From: Locusta migratoria
Taxonomy: Eukaryota > Arthropoda > Insecta > Orthoptera > Acrididae
Length of the DNA: 64,000 nt
Assembly: GCA_026315105.1 (NCBI GenBank)
Contig: CM048747.1
Span: 277,073,991 to 277,137,990 of the forward strand
Direction of reading: 5' to 3'
The notes beneath the pieces were generated by a model. The model did not search any database, was not told the DNA's origin, and was given only the letters and a program-made list of their open reading frames with translations. The position numbers and the translations under genes are program-made. This document shows, piece after piece, positions 35,986 to 47,998 of this stretch. Every line of letters starts with the position of its first letter. Position 1 is the first letter of the stretch.

Positions 35986-36404
35986 ATTTGAATTCCCACC
36001 CACCATCTTAACATCTTTGCCTTGGTTCTCTGGACAGAGCCTCTGCCTCAAGTGGCATCTCTGTCTAACTTCTAACTTCTTTGCTTTCTACAGTTCTACA
36101 GTGTGTCTGCCTAAGTGTACTTGCGTCTGTGTAAATGTGTGGGTGTGTGTGTTTTTGTTTACCTTCCTTTTTTTCCCCTAGGGTAAGTCCTTCCACTCCT
36201 GGGATTGGAATGACTCCTTTTCCACTTCCTTAAAACCCAAATCCTTCCCTTTTCCTCCCCTTTTTTCCTCTTTTTCCTGAAGAAGCTGCCAGTGGTGGCG
36301 AAAGCTTGTATGTGTGTTTGTGTGTGATTTTATTTATTTTATTTGTTTCTAGCGACGAGCCGGTCCTTTTGGTAAGTCATCTGTTTTCTATTTTTATATA
36401 TATA

Positions 36405-37052
36405 TAAATTATAGAAGGAAACTTTCCCGGTGGGATAAATAAAAATAAAAATAGAAAAGAGATGACTTACCAAAAGGACCGGCTCGTCGAGAGAAACAAA
36501 TAAAATCACACACAAACACACATACAAGCTTTCGCCACCACTGGCAGCTTCTTCAGGAAAAAGAGGAAAAAAGGGGAGGAAAAGGGAAGGATATGGGTTT
36601 TAAGGAAGTGGAAAAGGAGTCATTCCAATCCCAGGAGTGGAAGGACTTACCTTAGGGGAAAAAAAGGAAGGTAAACAAATACACACACACTCAGACATAT
36701 CGAAACGCAAGCACACCTAGACAGACATTTGTGAAAAGCATTTGTGGCTTTTCACAAATGTCTGTCTAGGTGTGCTTGCGTTTCGATATGTCTGAGTGTG
36801 TGTGTATTTGTTTACCTTCCTTTTTTTCCCCTAAGGTAAGTCCTTCCACTCCTGGGATTGGAATGACTCCTTTTCCACTTCCTTAAAACCCATATCCTTC
36901 CCTTTTCCTCCCCTTTTTTCCTCTTTTTCCTGAAGAAGCTGCCAGTGGTGGCGAAAGCTTGTATGTGTGTTTGTGTGTGATTTTATTTGTTTCTCTCGAC
37001 GAGCCGGTCCTTTTGGTAAGTCATCTCTTTTCTATTTTTATTTTTATATATA
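36405..37052. mobile_element. PLE family A tail-only head-to-head dimer
   Basis: A second inverted pair made of 3' UTR only: left arm 36405-36739 (minus), loop ATTTGTG (36740-36746), right arm 36747-37052 (plus). Arms are nearly identical over about 300 bp. It abuts the right end of the large dimer. Again the left end has the full terminal motif (GGAAACTTTCCCGG) while the right stops at TTTTATTTTTATATA. Confidence 0.85.
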
Positions 37053-37493
37053 GTGTGTGTGTGTGGTTTTTTTTTATTTTTATTTTTATCCCAACCCCCC
37101 CTCTCTCCCTGTCCTCAGAATTACTCACTCGGTTCTCTTTTCTTTACTTCCTGATCTATCCACTTTGGTTTGCTACTGGCATTGCTCAGTAATTATTGTG
37201 TAATATCTGTGACTTCCAAATATCACCCTTCACTCTGGCCTTACCTCATGAGTAACCCTTCCCTTCTATCCTGTTTCTCCTCTACTTGAAGAAAGCTCAT
37301 GAACATTAATTTTTGTCTTTTTTGTGTGAATATCAGCAGTTCTGAGCTGATGTAAGTACTGCCCAATTACTCTATCACTTTTGAATAATTTTTTTGCATC
37401 TCTTTGAGAATTTCTGCCACATTAAACTATTGATCTGTTCATATTAATATTTGTTTAAAGTAAAATACTGGACTAGTAACATATACTGCTTAC

Positions 37494-37538
37494 AAAGCTT
37501 GAACTGGAGGCTAAGTCCATACATGTCATTGATCCTTA
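37494..37538 (-). CDS. Host gene, exon j
   Basis: Minus strand: acceptor CATGTTATTTCAG, 45 nt coding RINDMYGLSLQFKL with 2-nt entry and 1-nt exit, donor CTTT|GTAAGC. The entry phase matches exon i. The other frames contain stops or do not fit. Confidence 0.5.
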
Positions 37539-37888
37539 CTGAAATAACATGCACTGCATGACAAAGCAAGTAATGACTACAGGGCACATTGGTGAACCCT
37601 TTTGGCTATCAATGATTTGTTCAGTTATTTTGGGCCTCTGTCATTTGTCTTCTAAAGCTATAGTGTTGTACTATTCAGGAATTATTGGATAGGGCAATGA
37701 GTTGGTTTGCACCTAATAAACTGCTCTGTAATCCTGGAAAAAAATGCAGGACCTCTTTCTGGAATCCACAAAGGTCATCATTTCAATAACAATACAGTAC
37801 TGCATAAGAGTCCAACCTATATGGAAACTGTTATGTTTAATCATGGTTGACTATTTCAATGTGTTTTACTTCAGTTTCTTTGCCTTAC

Positions 37889-37931
37889 ATTCTTTCAGTC
37901 TGTAGATATGGAAACAATCCAGCAGTGCCAC
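37889..37931 (-). CDS. Host gene, exon i
   Basis: Minus strand: acceptor with a pyrimidine-rich lead (CCTTCTTCTGTATTTTTAAAATGTAG), 43 nt coding VALLDCFHIYRLKE, donor GAAT|GTAAGG. Exit by 1 nt joins exon j to give a continuous hydrophobic-helix-like peptide. Entry is phase 0, which requires the upstream exon b to use its GTGTAA donor. Confidence 0.5.
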
Positions 37932-38055
37932 CTACATTTTAAAAATACAGAAGAAGGTAGTTAGAATAATGTGCAAAATCACTGCCATCTCTGCTTTGCA
38001 AACATAAAAATATTTACAATTATAAATATTGATCTTTATGTTAAGAGTAACTTAC

Positions 38056-38134
38056 ACATATGTAGCAGCAGAGAAGATGTCACCACAAGAATACCAAATG
38101 CAAATTAAATTTAAGCATTCTGAGGTACAGACTC
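38056..38134 (-). CDS. Host gene, exon b
   Basis: Minus strand: excellent acceptor (GTTGTTTCTCTGCAG) and donor ATGT|GTAAGT or, two bases earlier, ATAT|GTGTAA. The peptide includes ECLNLICIWYSCGDIFSAAT. It takes a 1-nt overhang from exon c exactly. The earlier donor is needed for phase with exon i; the later one has the better consensus. Confidence 0.6.
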
Positions 38135-38471
38135 CTGCAGAGAAACAACTTCCAAAAAAATTATCACCTAATTTTATAAAACAAAGTCCAATATTCTGCT
38201 TGGGTAATATCCCTTGCTGTTTTCAACTAGTAACTGCAACATTTATTCCATGAGGTGAGGGAATTTTGTGTTATGACCAATATATTTACATTAGTTATTT
38301 ATGGGGGCAGGGAAAAATCTTTATTTTATGGTCACTACATTTTTGTCAATTTCGGTTTTTAGTATGATTATTTTGTGACATTTTTGGCAGTTTTGAATGA
38401 GTTTAATGTTCTTTATTTTTGTCCTATAAAACTGTTTATGAGTATTTTTTTAGAAAAGAAAATTTACATAC

Positions 38472-38519
38472 CTGTTACATCATATTTGGTGCCATCATAG
38501 TTCACACTTATTTTAATTA
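38472..38519 (-). CDS. Host gene, exon c
   Basis: Minus strand: acceptor TTTCCTTTATGTCAG, 48 nt coding IKISVNYDGTKYDVT, donor AACAG|GTATGT. The alternating pattern looks like beta strands. It joins exon d (1-nt overhang) and exon b (2 nt) without frame conflict. Confidence 0.6.
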
Positions 38520-39104
38520 CTGACATAAAGGAAATCATTTACAGTAAATAAGTCAACAACCACAAGCAGTTGAAAAGCTATTCAAATGAAAGCACTGCCA
38601 TACTTCCAAATTTATCTTCTGGAATATTATGCTACCAACTGCCATCCTTTACTAGAATGCTGAAATGGCTGCCTGTTTTCTGTAGGTAACTTCATGAAAA
38701 CACCAGACATTTGACAATGTCCACATTAACTGCTGGCTCAGAAAGTTAGTTTTCCACTACATTGTAAAGGAATTTGTATATGTTTAGAAGATCAACATGG
38801 CTGAAACCTACCATTCCAATTATGGTTAAAACTTCTCTGTCACCGTGGAATTAATAGACTTAATCATAAAATTTCATACTCACATTGATCTTTATACTAT
38901 GAAAATACTGTAGGAAGGAAGGAATATTAAGTTTTAATGTCCCATCAACATCAGGAGTAAAGGACACCACTCAACAATAGCAGAAGTGACAAGTTGTCAA
39001 TACATCTGTGCAATTGCATGTGTACGCATGGTAAATTATTCATCACAAAGAGAGAAAGTTTCCATTCTTTTTTTGTGCACATTTTTGATGAGTTAATGCA
39101 TCTA

Positions 39105-39345
39105 TTCAGTGAAGAAGGAAGATTAAGGTATAACATCCTGTGGACAGTGTGCTCATTAGAGGACCACAAGTCCAGATTGTTTTAACAAGGATGCTGAAGA
39201 ACATCAGCAGAGTCCTTTGACAGCATCTGCCTGGAGCATATTTAGGAAAATCACAGAAAACCTAAATCTGAATGACTGGAGGTGGATTTGAACAGCCATC
39301 CTCCTTAATGCGGGCCCAGTTTGCCAAACACTTCACCCACTTGGT
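39105..39345 (-). mobile_element. tRNA-derived SINE
   Basis: Minus strand: tRNA-like head GAAACCAAGTGGGTGAAG, B-box-like GGCTGTTCAAATCCACC, then TTTAGGTTTTCTGTG and a tail ending near AATCTTCCTTC. A second partial tail of similar sequence (AAGGAATATTAAGTTTTAATG) lies at about 38915-38960. Confidence 0.65.
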
Positions 39346-39724
39346 TTCTACTCAGTGAGTGATCTCATTTACTCCTAAAGAATTTAAATTCTGTCTCAAC
39401 TCCTTACCACACGTTAGCCCCTAAACACTTATCCATAGCCGTAAACAAAAGAAAACACAGCATAAAAATACCTTTTTACATTGTCACTGTTGTGATATTA
39501 AAATTGTCACATTTAGAAGTATTATGAAACTCCTAGCATCACTTCTAAACTCATCTACAGAATTTGGTACAAAAATTAAACTATTTAATATTCTCAACAA
39601 GAGAAATACGTTAAACCAAAACTGATGATAATACAGACTATTATTAAAAAGCTTCTTTTTTTAAGCTATGTTCATGGCTATAAATTTAGTGGCATGTAAT
39701 GGAAGATATACACAATTACCTTAC

Positions 39725-39784
39725 GATTTCCACCAATTTTGGCAATGAAAGGTAGTACAATGGTTTTATGAAGAATTTGTTCGA
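39725..39784 (-). CDS. Host gene, exon d
   Basis: Minus strand: acceptor GATACGTGATCAG, 60 nt coding EQILHKTIVLPFIAKIGGN, donor AAATC|GTAAGG. A competing donor five bases on (GTAAG|GTAATT) would extend it but break phase with exon c. The peptide is strongly protein-like, with an amphipathic helix pattern. Confidence 0.6.
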
Positions 39785-40012
39785 CTGATCACGTATCACA
39801 ATATGTGAAGTTTGGTGCTTGAAGCAATATTGCAAAAAGTTGTCCAGTTTTTTCAGTTATAAGTTGCCCACTGTGAGATACTGAGGTCACAACTGTTGAA
39901 ATAACAACAGTAATAATAATTACATGTGCGTTTAAAGATCCCCAGGTTGTATTTACAAATATAATTTTAAATAAATTGACCATAAACTGCTCAAAAAAAA
40001 GTTTTACATTAC

Positions 40013-40082
40013 CGGTACCCTCATGAGTTACACCATTTTTGTTTTCTTCCTTTGTTAATATTCTTTTCACAACAGGAAATTT
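40013..40082 (-). CDS. Host gene, exon e
   Basis: Minus strand: acceptor GACTGTATGTAG, 70 nt coding a peptide that includes KRILTKEENKNGVTHEGT, donor TACCG|GTAATG. The single exit base plus the two entry bases of exon d form a Val codon. The acceptor is only moderate. Confidence 0.5.
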
Positions 40083-41555
40083 CTACATACAGTCAGTTGT
40101 GTGATAGTAAACCTGCATTCACTCTGCAGCTTGTATACTATGTTCCGACTGTCAGTATGCCTTGAAAATTCATTTCCAGCTTAGACAGCATGTTACTTTA
40201 CAGCAAGACAAATACATTCTGTAAGAGAAATCATTTGCTTGATTTGCATCTACCAGAACTAAATAACTTGATTTTTCAGCCACTAGCAGAGGACATAACA
40301 CACTGAAAAATGTGCAACATCAATGCTTGTTTATGTTTGTAATAGCAGGGGTTGGCTGTAACCTGCCAAATATAACTGGCAAATAGTTAGTAAGCAACCA
40401 TCTCCACACAATAAATTTGGCCTCTTGGTGCTTATTTAATAAAGAACAAAGTGACTATCATAAAGTAGGTAGATTATAGAACAGCTGGAATGGAATATGA
40501 ATAGGTGACACCTTGTTGTCTTCAGTGATATGTACACAATCTGTGTGATACCTAGAGATTGTTGTATAAGAGTATAGAGGTAGCCAGGTGCCACTTTCTT
40601 GCAGTAGTGACATGGTTTCAGCAGAGAGATGGAACAGCCATGTTTTGGGCCATTATCATGAATGGGTGTCATCCCTTATCAGTGTACAGGGTAATTTGAA
40701 GTTTATATAGTATCAAGTCTACAGATCTACAGTCAACCCTTCTAGCAAGATGATACTTCTGCATGAAGGTGATGTGTCCATCTCATGAATACCTTCCTCT
40801 AGGAGGCAGGAATCAACTAAATGGAATAACCTATGGTATCTGCTGACAGGAAACCGGTGAAGCATACTTCATGTTAGTTGAAATTTGAACTGAATTGTTC
40901 CCAGAACTCTTCTTATGCAATGAATGGCCGCAGAAGGGGTGCTGTCTAAAATAGGGCACATTGAACATCAACACCTCGATTGCCATGTAAGAGTATGGTA
41001 TACCACGAAGTGTTCAATTCTTTTAAAATGCACAGAATGAGGCAGCATGCTGTGAAATGTTACCCTATTGCAAATTTTGATTTCACAAATGAGTAAAGAT
41101 GTGCCTTTTGAAGAGAGCTGCCTTAATTTGGCTTTTGTTGTTTTATTTTCACAGTAAATGTTAATCTTTTCAGGTTTGTAAACCATATTTTTTGATTCCT
41201 TGCTCCGCATAATCTCAGCAGACACATGTTCATAGATATACTGATAATCAAAACTTTTTTATTGAGCAATTTATTTCATTTAAGAACCCGGACAGAACAA
41301 CTATAATGAATGGCAACTTCCACTTTTTAAGTCACAAAAGTGGAAGAACAATGCCTTAAATATAATTATCTCTTATATACTTCATATTATCATCCAATTT
41401 TGAACTAATGAAAATAAGTACCAAATTTATAAACAAAAAATGTTCAAAGAAAAACTTATATACTCCACAAAACTTCGATATTAGTTATGATAACTACTTT
41501 TCATGCTTTATAGTCCTGCTTCTAGTGTTTCTCATAAAAGAACAAAATAACTTAC
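40083..41555. other. Intron sequence, nothing recognised
   Basis: AT-rich, no transposon motifs seen. The 85-codon minus frame at 40968-41225 is open but has no matching splice pair. Confidence 0.4.
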
Positions 41556-41599
41556 GTCACATAATTAAGAGCAAAGATAGTTATTAGTATTTTCATCAC
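41556..41599 (-). CDS. Host gene, tentative exon f
   Basis: Minus strand: strong acceptor (GCCTTTCTTTTATTAGCAG), 44 nt coding VMKILITIFALNY plus two bases, donor GTGAC|GTAAGT. The entry phase fits exon g. The exit phase fits exon e only if the weaker donor TAT|GTGACG is used or one exon is missing. Confidence 0.35.
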
Positions 41600-43587
41600 C
41601 TGCTAATAAAAGAAAGGCCTATATATGAGAATGATCAAAGGAACTTATTTAGAATATGTGATGGTAGATTTGATGATAACTGAAGCAATGTGCACTTCAT
41701 TATAAACAAGTATCATTGACTGATTTCTAGTGGATAATTCTACAACAGACAAACAAAACTATTAATCTACATATTACACATTTAGAACAGTTCCTTTTGT
41801 GATACTGTGATACATGTGGGAGTAATATTTGCAGGATGATTCTTGATGAGACGTTTCTTGAAGTAATTTGTTTTACACCAGGCATGCAAACAATCATCAA
41901 CAATAGGAGGAATGAGCTGAGATTAGAATGCATTTGTCTTACATCTCCTTTGAGTATTTATATTGAAATAGCTAACCAATTCATAAGTGTTGTTTTAAGT
42001 TTATATCTAAAATTATAATTTAGAGTTTGATTAGATTACAATAATCAATTTATAGACAGTCTTCACTTTTATTTAATATTGCAAATCTCATCACTTTATG
42101 GTGAAGGATAGGGTGGAGGCATTGAAATAAGGGAGAGCAATTGCTTGTTGTGTTGTGTCCTTTTGTGAGGAAGTCCACATACACATCGATCCACTGCTGT
42201 CATGTAAAAGTTCACTGAAGTATGCTGCTGCTTCATGATATTGATGGCATGTTGAGAGCTTATAGTACAGTTACCACATCAGATTTTGTCCAGAATGAGC
42301 TATCCAATGAAAGGGAGGATTTGGACTGTCACTACAGAAAACACTAATGTGTTTGGAGGGAGACAGAACAGAGGTGGGACAAAATGCATGTTTGATTATA
42401 AATATGGATATTAGCCAAGCCTGTAGGTTGTGCTGTTGTATTTGAGAAATGATGGTTTGCCAAAAGGACATCCTGATGGCTGCTATATTTTTACCAAATA
42501 TGGTGTTTAGAATTTCAGTACTTTGCAACACAAACTTATCTTGCAAGTTATGATGCTAAATATGGAGATCAAACTGTTGGGTAAACAGCCCACAGCACAT
42601 GTGTAGCGTATGTCACCACACCCACATAAATAATAGGACAATCATTTGGTGAACTGTCACAACAAGTGATCCTGGTGCCATTCTATATAATTCTCTTTAT
42701 TTGATATTCTGCATATACAGAACAGAAGACATTCTACTAGATATTGTGGAATGACAAACCAAATCCTTGGAGATCAACCACTCTGTCCTATGCTGATGTT
42801 TGTTTTTTTATCTATGGTGAGGTGTATTGGCAACTGATTTTACTTGCCAGTGTGTTTAACGGATATTTACTGACTGATCTCATTGACTCACAGGTCTTCT
42901 ATTCACATGCAAAAGGACAATGATGGACTTGCAATATTTCTGCTACACTCTCTCGAGTGCATTCCAATTTTGGATTCAAATCCTCTCTGAGTATAAAACT
43001 TTCCACTATCTCAGATTAATTGTGAGATGTAACTTAAGAGAGCCATATAATGAAATATCATTTACTACATATATTTCAGTATACTTTTCAATAGAAGTAT
43101 GTAATACAATTTCATTTTTGTGACACTGACCTGCTACGAAATTGTTATTTACTGTCACACACAATGTTTATTTAATACCATTTAAAGTAGTACAATGACT
43201 TGCATATGGTAAAGTTCTTATTGTCATTTCATAATTAAAATTACAAGTTAAACCTAGTGAAACTTCCTGAATATATATTTCAGTTCAAATAATTTGTATG
43301 GTTTCATATCCAAGAATAAAGAAATTTGTTTATGTAAAATAATTTTTGGATGAAATAATATAAAATATGGAATGGTACAACAATGGCAATCATTTCTTTT
43401 TCAACATAAAAATTACCAAAACTTCATACAAAAGAAATCAATATTCAATAAAACAAAATTTTTCAATGATTTTAATCATACTGAGAGTGCAATTAGAAAA
43501 ATCTGCAGAAGATGCAGCTTCCAAGGACATAAGTTTCATACCACTAGCCGTTCAATGAAAGACATAGTCCAAATATGAGCACTTTAC
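41600..43587. other. Intron sequence, nothing recognised
   Basis: AT-rich, with no conserved motif on either strand that I could identify. A T-rich interval at 43100-43500 carries open but low-complexity frames. Confidence 0.4.
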
Positions 43588-43667
43588 CTTGCAATTGTCT
43601 GTCAAACAATGAAATTCTGTATGTTTATCAGATTTACTATCTCTGGGTAACTCTCCATAACTCCTCC
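43588..43667 (-). CDS. Host gene, exon g
   Basis: Minus strand: acceptor TTTTTCACTCACAAATGCAG, 80 nt coding a peptide that includes SYGELPRDSKSDKHTEFHC, donor GCAAG|GTAAAG. Only one frame is open, with a 2-nt entry and phase-0 exit. The exon that should precede it (1-nt exit) was not found. Confidence 0.5.
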
Positions 43668-44034
43668 CTGCATTTGTGAGTGAAAAATTAACCAAAATGC
43701 TTTTACTTTCGAGTAGGGTGGAGGACAGACAGGAAAGGGGGATGGCAGGTTCAGAGGGGTGAGCCTGAAAAAATTCCAAAGTATTACCACAACTAAGCTG
43801 ATGTCAGTTGTAAAATATAAATTCAGGGCACACTTTTATCCATGGAAAGTTCATTGTCATTTGATTGACTGTGTGTGTATTTGGGAGGTGAGCGATGTGA
43901 TAAAACACTGGATCCCAAAGCCCATCAGATTATCTCCTTTCCTATGGGCTCCATAATTTATCCTCTTATTGCATTCATTTCCAGGACCCTAATGTGACTT
44001 ATTTTATACCTCTCAATCACCACTTTCTATTTTG

Positions 44035-44935
44035 GTCATCAGACCAAAGACTTGTTTGATTCAGCTTTCTAAACTAATAAATCCTGAGCATGCATCTTCT
44101 TCTCAGCTTTCATACTGCAAACTAGATCCATTTTAAATGTCTTACAGCTTTCACTTCTAGCCCCCCCCCCCACCCAATCTACTATGCTTCTGTCTTGTTT
44201 CCTAAAGTAATTACCTCATAATCACCTGGTTCAATTCAAATACATTTCATTATATTGATTCTGCTTTTGTTGATGTCAATCTTATAATCTCTTTCCAAGA
44301 CAATACCCATTTCATTCAAATGATTTGGCAAGTCTTTTGCCAGAGTTGCAATGTCAGTAACAAATTTCTGCTCCCTGAACTTTATATTCCTTCCCAAATT
44401 TATCACCAATTTCCTTTACAGCTTTCTCAGTGTACAGATTGAATATTAAATATCACTGAGGATTCTCTATAACTCTTTCTCACTACTTTCTCAACAACAT
44501 CCTTCAGAACAACAGATTAGTAAAGATATTGGACCAAACTGCAGTGATCATCAGTCTATAGGCTTTACACACTACTTAAAGTAACTTATGGTAATGACAA
44601 TGCACACGCACACACCTATGCCCGACGGAGGACGGGAACCTCCGATTGAGAAAAGCTGCACACTCTGCAGCCAAGTGCCTTAGAGCACATGGCTATCCCT
44701 GTGTGGCCTCAAAAGAACATCTCAATTCCTTAAAACTGTAAGGAACCTTTCATTCAGTGTATTTTACACCTGCTATCTCAAGAATTTCAAAGAGTGCATT
44801 CCAATCAACATTTTCAAAAGCTTTCAAAAATCTATAAAAGCTAGAAACATATGTTTACCTTTATTTCACCCATCATCTAAGATAAATTGTACATTCATTT
44901 TTGCCTCATTTGTTGCAACATTTCTCTGGCATCCA
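44035..44935 (-). mobile_element. RTE-like LINE remnant, interrupted by a SINE
   Basis: The minus strand resembles the RT to 3' region of the RTE family at 8.8-13 kb. Near 44390-44450 AATCTGTACACTGAGAAAGC and near 44280 a KIDINKSRI-like block recur in matching order, and the tail at 44035-44065 reads like its 3' end. A SINE splits it at 44530-44712. Heavily mutated. Confidence 0.55.
44530..44712 (-). mobile_element. tRNA-derived SINE
   Basis: Minus strand: GGCCACACAGGGATAGCC head, A-box-like CTAAGGCACTTGGC, B-box-like GGAGGTTCCCGTCCTCC, then TCGGGCATAGGTGTG and GACTGATGATCAC. Same family as 28976-29118. The tRNA-like head places it in the polymerase III SINE class. Confidence 0.75.
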
Positions 44936-45035
44936 AATTAGTTATCCAGTAGATCAGCTTCTAAACACCTTTTAATTACTTTGTAGATAATTTTTGGTCT
45001 TTGTAAGTATTTTGCAATGATGACTTATTAAACTA

Positions 45036-45108
45036 ATTAATTTTAACAATGGAAAAACCAATTGGAATGTCAATAATGGAGGATAGATAACAACTTACCA
45101 TAAAGGGG
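45036..45108 (-). repeat. PLE F terminal direct repeat, 3' copy
   Basis: About 72 bp, matching 52424-52498 in the same orientation with about ten differences. It contains the donor-like GGTAAGT (minus strand) as its outer module and the GGTTTTTCCATTGTTAA terminal motif. Confidence 0.7.
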
Positions 45109-45300
45109 CGGGACTGGTATTGGGTGACAAGGACACTTCTTTCTGACTGCTTATTGGGGTTGGAGGGAAGATTGGTTGTCTGTGGGGATACGGCATGGGA
45201 AATCTGTTTGCAGACTGGGTCAGGAGGGTAATTTCTACCTTTGAAGGCCTTTTGTGATATCTTTGGCTTATTGGGTAAGGGACTTCTCATCACTGCAAAT

Positions 45301-46307
45301 TCACTGTTCTCGAGGGGTCGAGGGGGGTGGGCTGTATGGGAGAGATTTTTTCATGTGTAATGGATGGCAGCTGTCAAATTGCAGGTATGGTTCGTAATTA
45401 GTTGATTTAATGTGGACAGAGGTGTTGAGGGAGCCGTGAGTCATGTGGAGGTTAACATCAAGGAAGGTGACTTGCCAGGTTGAAAAGAACCAAATAATGC
45501 TGATGGGAGAGAAGGAGTTGAGGTTGTGAAGGAACAGGGATAAGGTGTTCTGGCCCTGAGTCCTAATCATGAAAATATCATCAATGAACCTCAACCAGAC
45601 CAGGGATTTGGGAAGGATAGCAAGGTTTTCTCTAGATGGCCCATAAATAGATTGGCATATGACGTGTCATACAGGTGCCCATGACTGTGTCATAAATATG
45701 ATTGTAAACTTTTCCTTCAAAGAAAAAGTAATTATTTGTTAGGATGTAATTGGTAAGAGCAGAGAGGCCATAGGCGTGTGGAATATTGGTGTACGCTTGT
45801 AGGTGCTGGTCAACAAGGCTGAAATTCCTTCAGTGGGACCACACTAATCAGCCACAATTGGGCATCCAGAAGTATTGGGTTAATGGATTTTTGGGAGTGT
45901 GTAAAATGTAGGTGTGCAGGTTCTTGTTGGAATGAGGAGGGAGATTGATCTGGGGGAGAAGTTTGGGGAAGACCCATGCGATTTTATCAGGAATTGTTGG
46001 TCATTTAGGGCTTTTGGGATGGGTCATCCTGGCACAACTTGTAGGTGGAGGAATCAGACAACTGACAAAGGGCTTCTGTCATGTAATCACTGTGATTCAT
46101 CTCAATAGTGGTGGAACATTTGTCTGCAGGGGGGATGATTAGGTTGGGATATGTTTTGAGGTTGTATAAAGCTGTCCTTTCTTCTGCCAAAAGGTTGATA
46201 TTCTTAGGAAGGGACTTGCGAGAGAATTGTGATGCCAAGTTGGAAGTGAGGAATTCCAGGAAGGTGACTAGAGGGTAGTTATTTAGGTGGGAGTGAGAGA
46301 GGGTCAC
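45301..46307 (-). pseudogene. PLE F reverse transcriptase remnant
   Basis: Minus-strand blocks: LASQFSRKSLPKNINLLAEE and IIPPADKCST (46005-46307, entry motif), a damaged motif A/B region (45640-45830), and MRFIDDIFMIRTQGQ (motif C, DD kept, 45594 downward), followed by VTFLDVNLHMTHGSLNTSV. The GIY-YIG part is gone: at 45108 the tail joins coding sequence directly, which implies an internal deletion. Confidence 0.75.
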
Positions 46308-47413
46308 AGTTGGATGGTGCTATGAATTGGCAAAGACAGACTTCAATGTTGGAATTAGATTGGCTTTGATTGGAAGGATTGGTGGCAAAGTAGTTTTTCC
46401 ACTGTAGTGCTGGGCAGAAGGAGAGGTGGACTTTGACAAGATCAACATGGTTAGTTTGGGTGTGGGACTGAAGGTGAGACCTTTAGATAAGACTCAAACT
46501 TCTTTGAGGTTTCGGTTTTTGGGAGAAAGGTTAACAACAGTATTTTGGGATTGTTTAGGCTTTGGATATTGTGGATTGTTGGTGGGGAGTTTTGGAGGAT
46601 GTGGCAAGTGGAAAAGGTCTGCAAGGCAAGATCTAGGCGCTATTAGAAGTTCATGGGGAGGAAAAGTTTGGGTGGGATAGGGCTTGGCTAGTAGTGCACC
46701 ACAGCAGTGCAGCAGTAGGATGTTAGCAGGCTGGGTGATTTATGGGGGTGGTGTTAGGAATTCTCCTTTAACTAATGGAGTGCAAGGGATGCAATTTGGG
46801 ATATAGGATTTATGTAGTGGGGATTGCACATCAGCAATATCATTTAGAGGGAGCAGAGGTGGTTCAGGGATGCCTGTGCCACAAAGATGTGTTTTTGGAA
46901 TACTAGGTGTTTGAGATACAAGGACTGGTGGAATCTGAAAAGGTGAATGTCTTTGTGAAAGGAGGGATAGGATCCAAATACAGGAATCTCAATGGTTAAG
47001 CCATTGGGAAATATTCCCAGGTTTAGGCAGCATTCAGATATATAAGGGGGTCTGGATTTTGGTCAAGGTCAGGAAAACTCTTCTGAACTGGTGCATGAAG
47101 ACGGAACAGGGCTGCTGTTGGAAAATTGGAAATGACGAAGAAATAGGCAGATGAAGGCATTAGGAGGTTGAGATAGGTGCTGCAAAAGAGTGTGAAAATA
47201 CGCAAAAATGAGTTTATATCTAAGAGAATGCAAATAAAATAAGCAGAATTATGCACTGGTATGGAAAAATATGAACCAACACGTGAAAATTACCCACCAA
47301 TACCTATAAATGTGAACCAATACGTGTAACTGCATCCAAACATGCACATACATGTAAAATAATGCAAAATAACATAAAGACAAGCAAGGATATGCAAAAA
47401 ATGCACAAATAGG

Positions 47414-47427
47414 TAAAGATAGGTAAA
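47414..47427 (+). repeat. Target-site duplication, left (PLE B dimer)
   Basis: TAAAGATAGGTAAA, an exact copy of 51967-51980. In this AT-rich context a 14-bp exact match at both element borders is unlikely by chance. Confidence 0.85.
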
Positions 47428-47822
47428 TAATATAGTGAGGACAGTTTACTACTCACCGCAAAGATGTGGCGACAAGCTGCGACAGACACATACAAAAGAC
47501 ACACACATACAACACATTCAGCTATCGGCCATGGCCTTCTTCAGAAATAGAGCACTCACGCAATCACACAGGCACACAACACAGTCATACAACCATCACC
47601 TCCGACTGCCACACTTCGAATCACGCTCTGCAGCGAATCGGGGACGGGAGGGGAGGGGAGGGGAGGGGAGGGGATAGAAAGGTTACGTCACGGTGGTGGG
47701 GATGGGTTAGATGAGAATAACGAGATGCAGCTTAGGAATGGAGTGGGGAGGCGGGTGAGGGGAGAAAATAAAATAAAATAAAATAAAGTAAAATAATTCA
47801 TGTACACTGCAAGTGCACAAGA

Positions 47823-47872
<50 letters not shown>

Positions 47873-47998
47873 GATCACACATTCACACACCACTCAAATC
47901 AGGCGAGGTTTGGGATACAGAGGTAGGAACTGTAAGGTATGGAAGGGGGTAAAAAAAAAAAAAAAAAAAAAAAAATAATAATAATAATAATAATGAAG

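Larger units (their letters stand above)
31165..36396. mobile_element. Young PLE family A palindrome (head-to-head dimer)
   Basis: Two nearly identical 5'-truncated PLEs face away from each other, with arms 31165-33788 and 33816-36396 and a 27-bp loop. The proteins differ at only a handful of positions. Both copies begin at the N-terminal ...SKGLTFSPTP region, so neither has the element 5' end. The left arm carries the full terminal motif (TATCCCACCGGGAAAG). The right arm stops at TTTTCTATTTTTATATAT, about 40 bp earlier. Confidence 0.9.
29225..37345. mobile_element. Old PLE family C head-to-head dimer, split by a younger PLE
   Basis: The left arm (29225-30208) is a minus-strand C-family 3' half. 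The right arm starts at 30209 on the plus strand (CHLFHIK... region), runs to about 31085, is interrupted by the family A insertions, and resumes at about 37078-37345. Resumption is shown by CTTACCTCATGAGTAACCC and TTTTTGTCTTTTTTGTG, which match the reverse complement of the left arm. Junction: left arm ends at 30208, 14-bp loop, right arm from 30223. All frames are broken. Confidence 0.8.

Noticed and set aside
31165..36396. LTR retrotransposon with inverted LTRs
   Set aside because: The protein is a PLE RT fused to GIY-YIG; no protease, RNase H or integrase is present, and the repeats are whole element copies and not LTRs.
40968..41225. 85-codon minus-strand ORF in the quiet intron
   Set aside because: The splice sites around it are weak and no phase fits its neighbours; it reads as low-information sequence.
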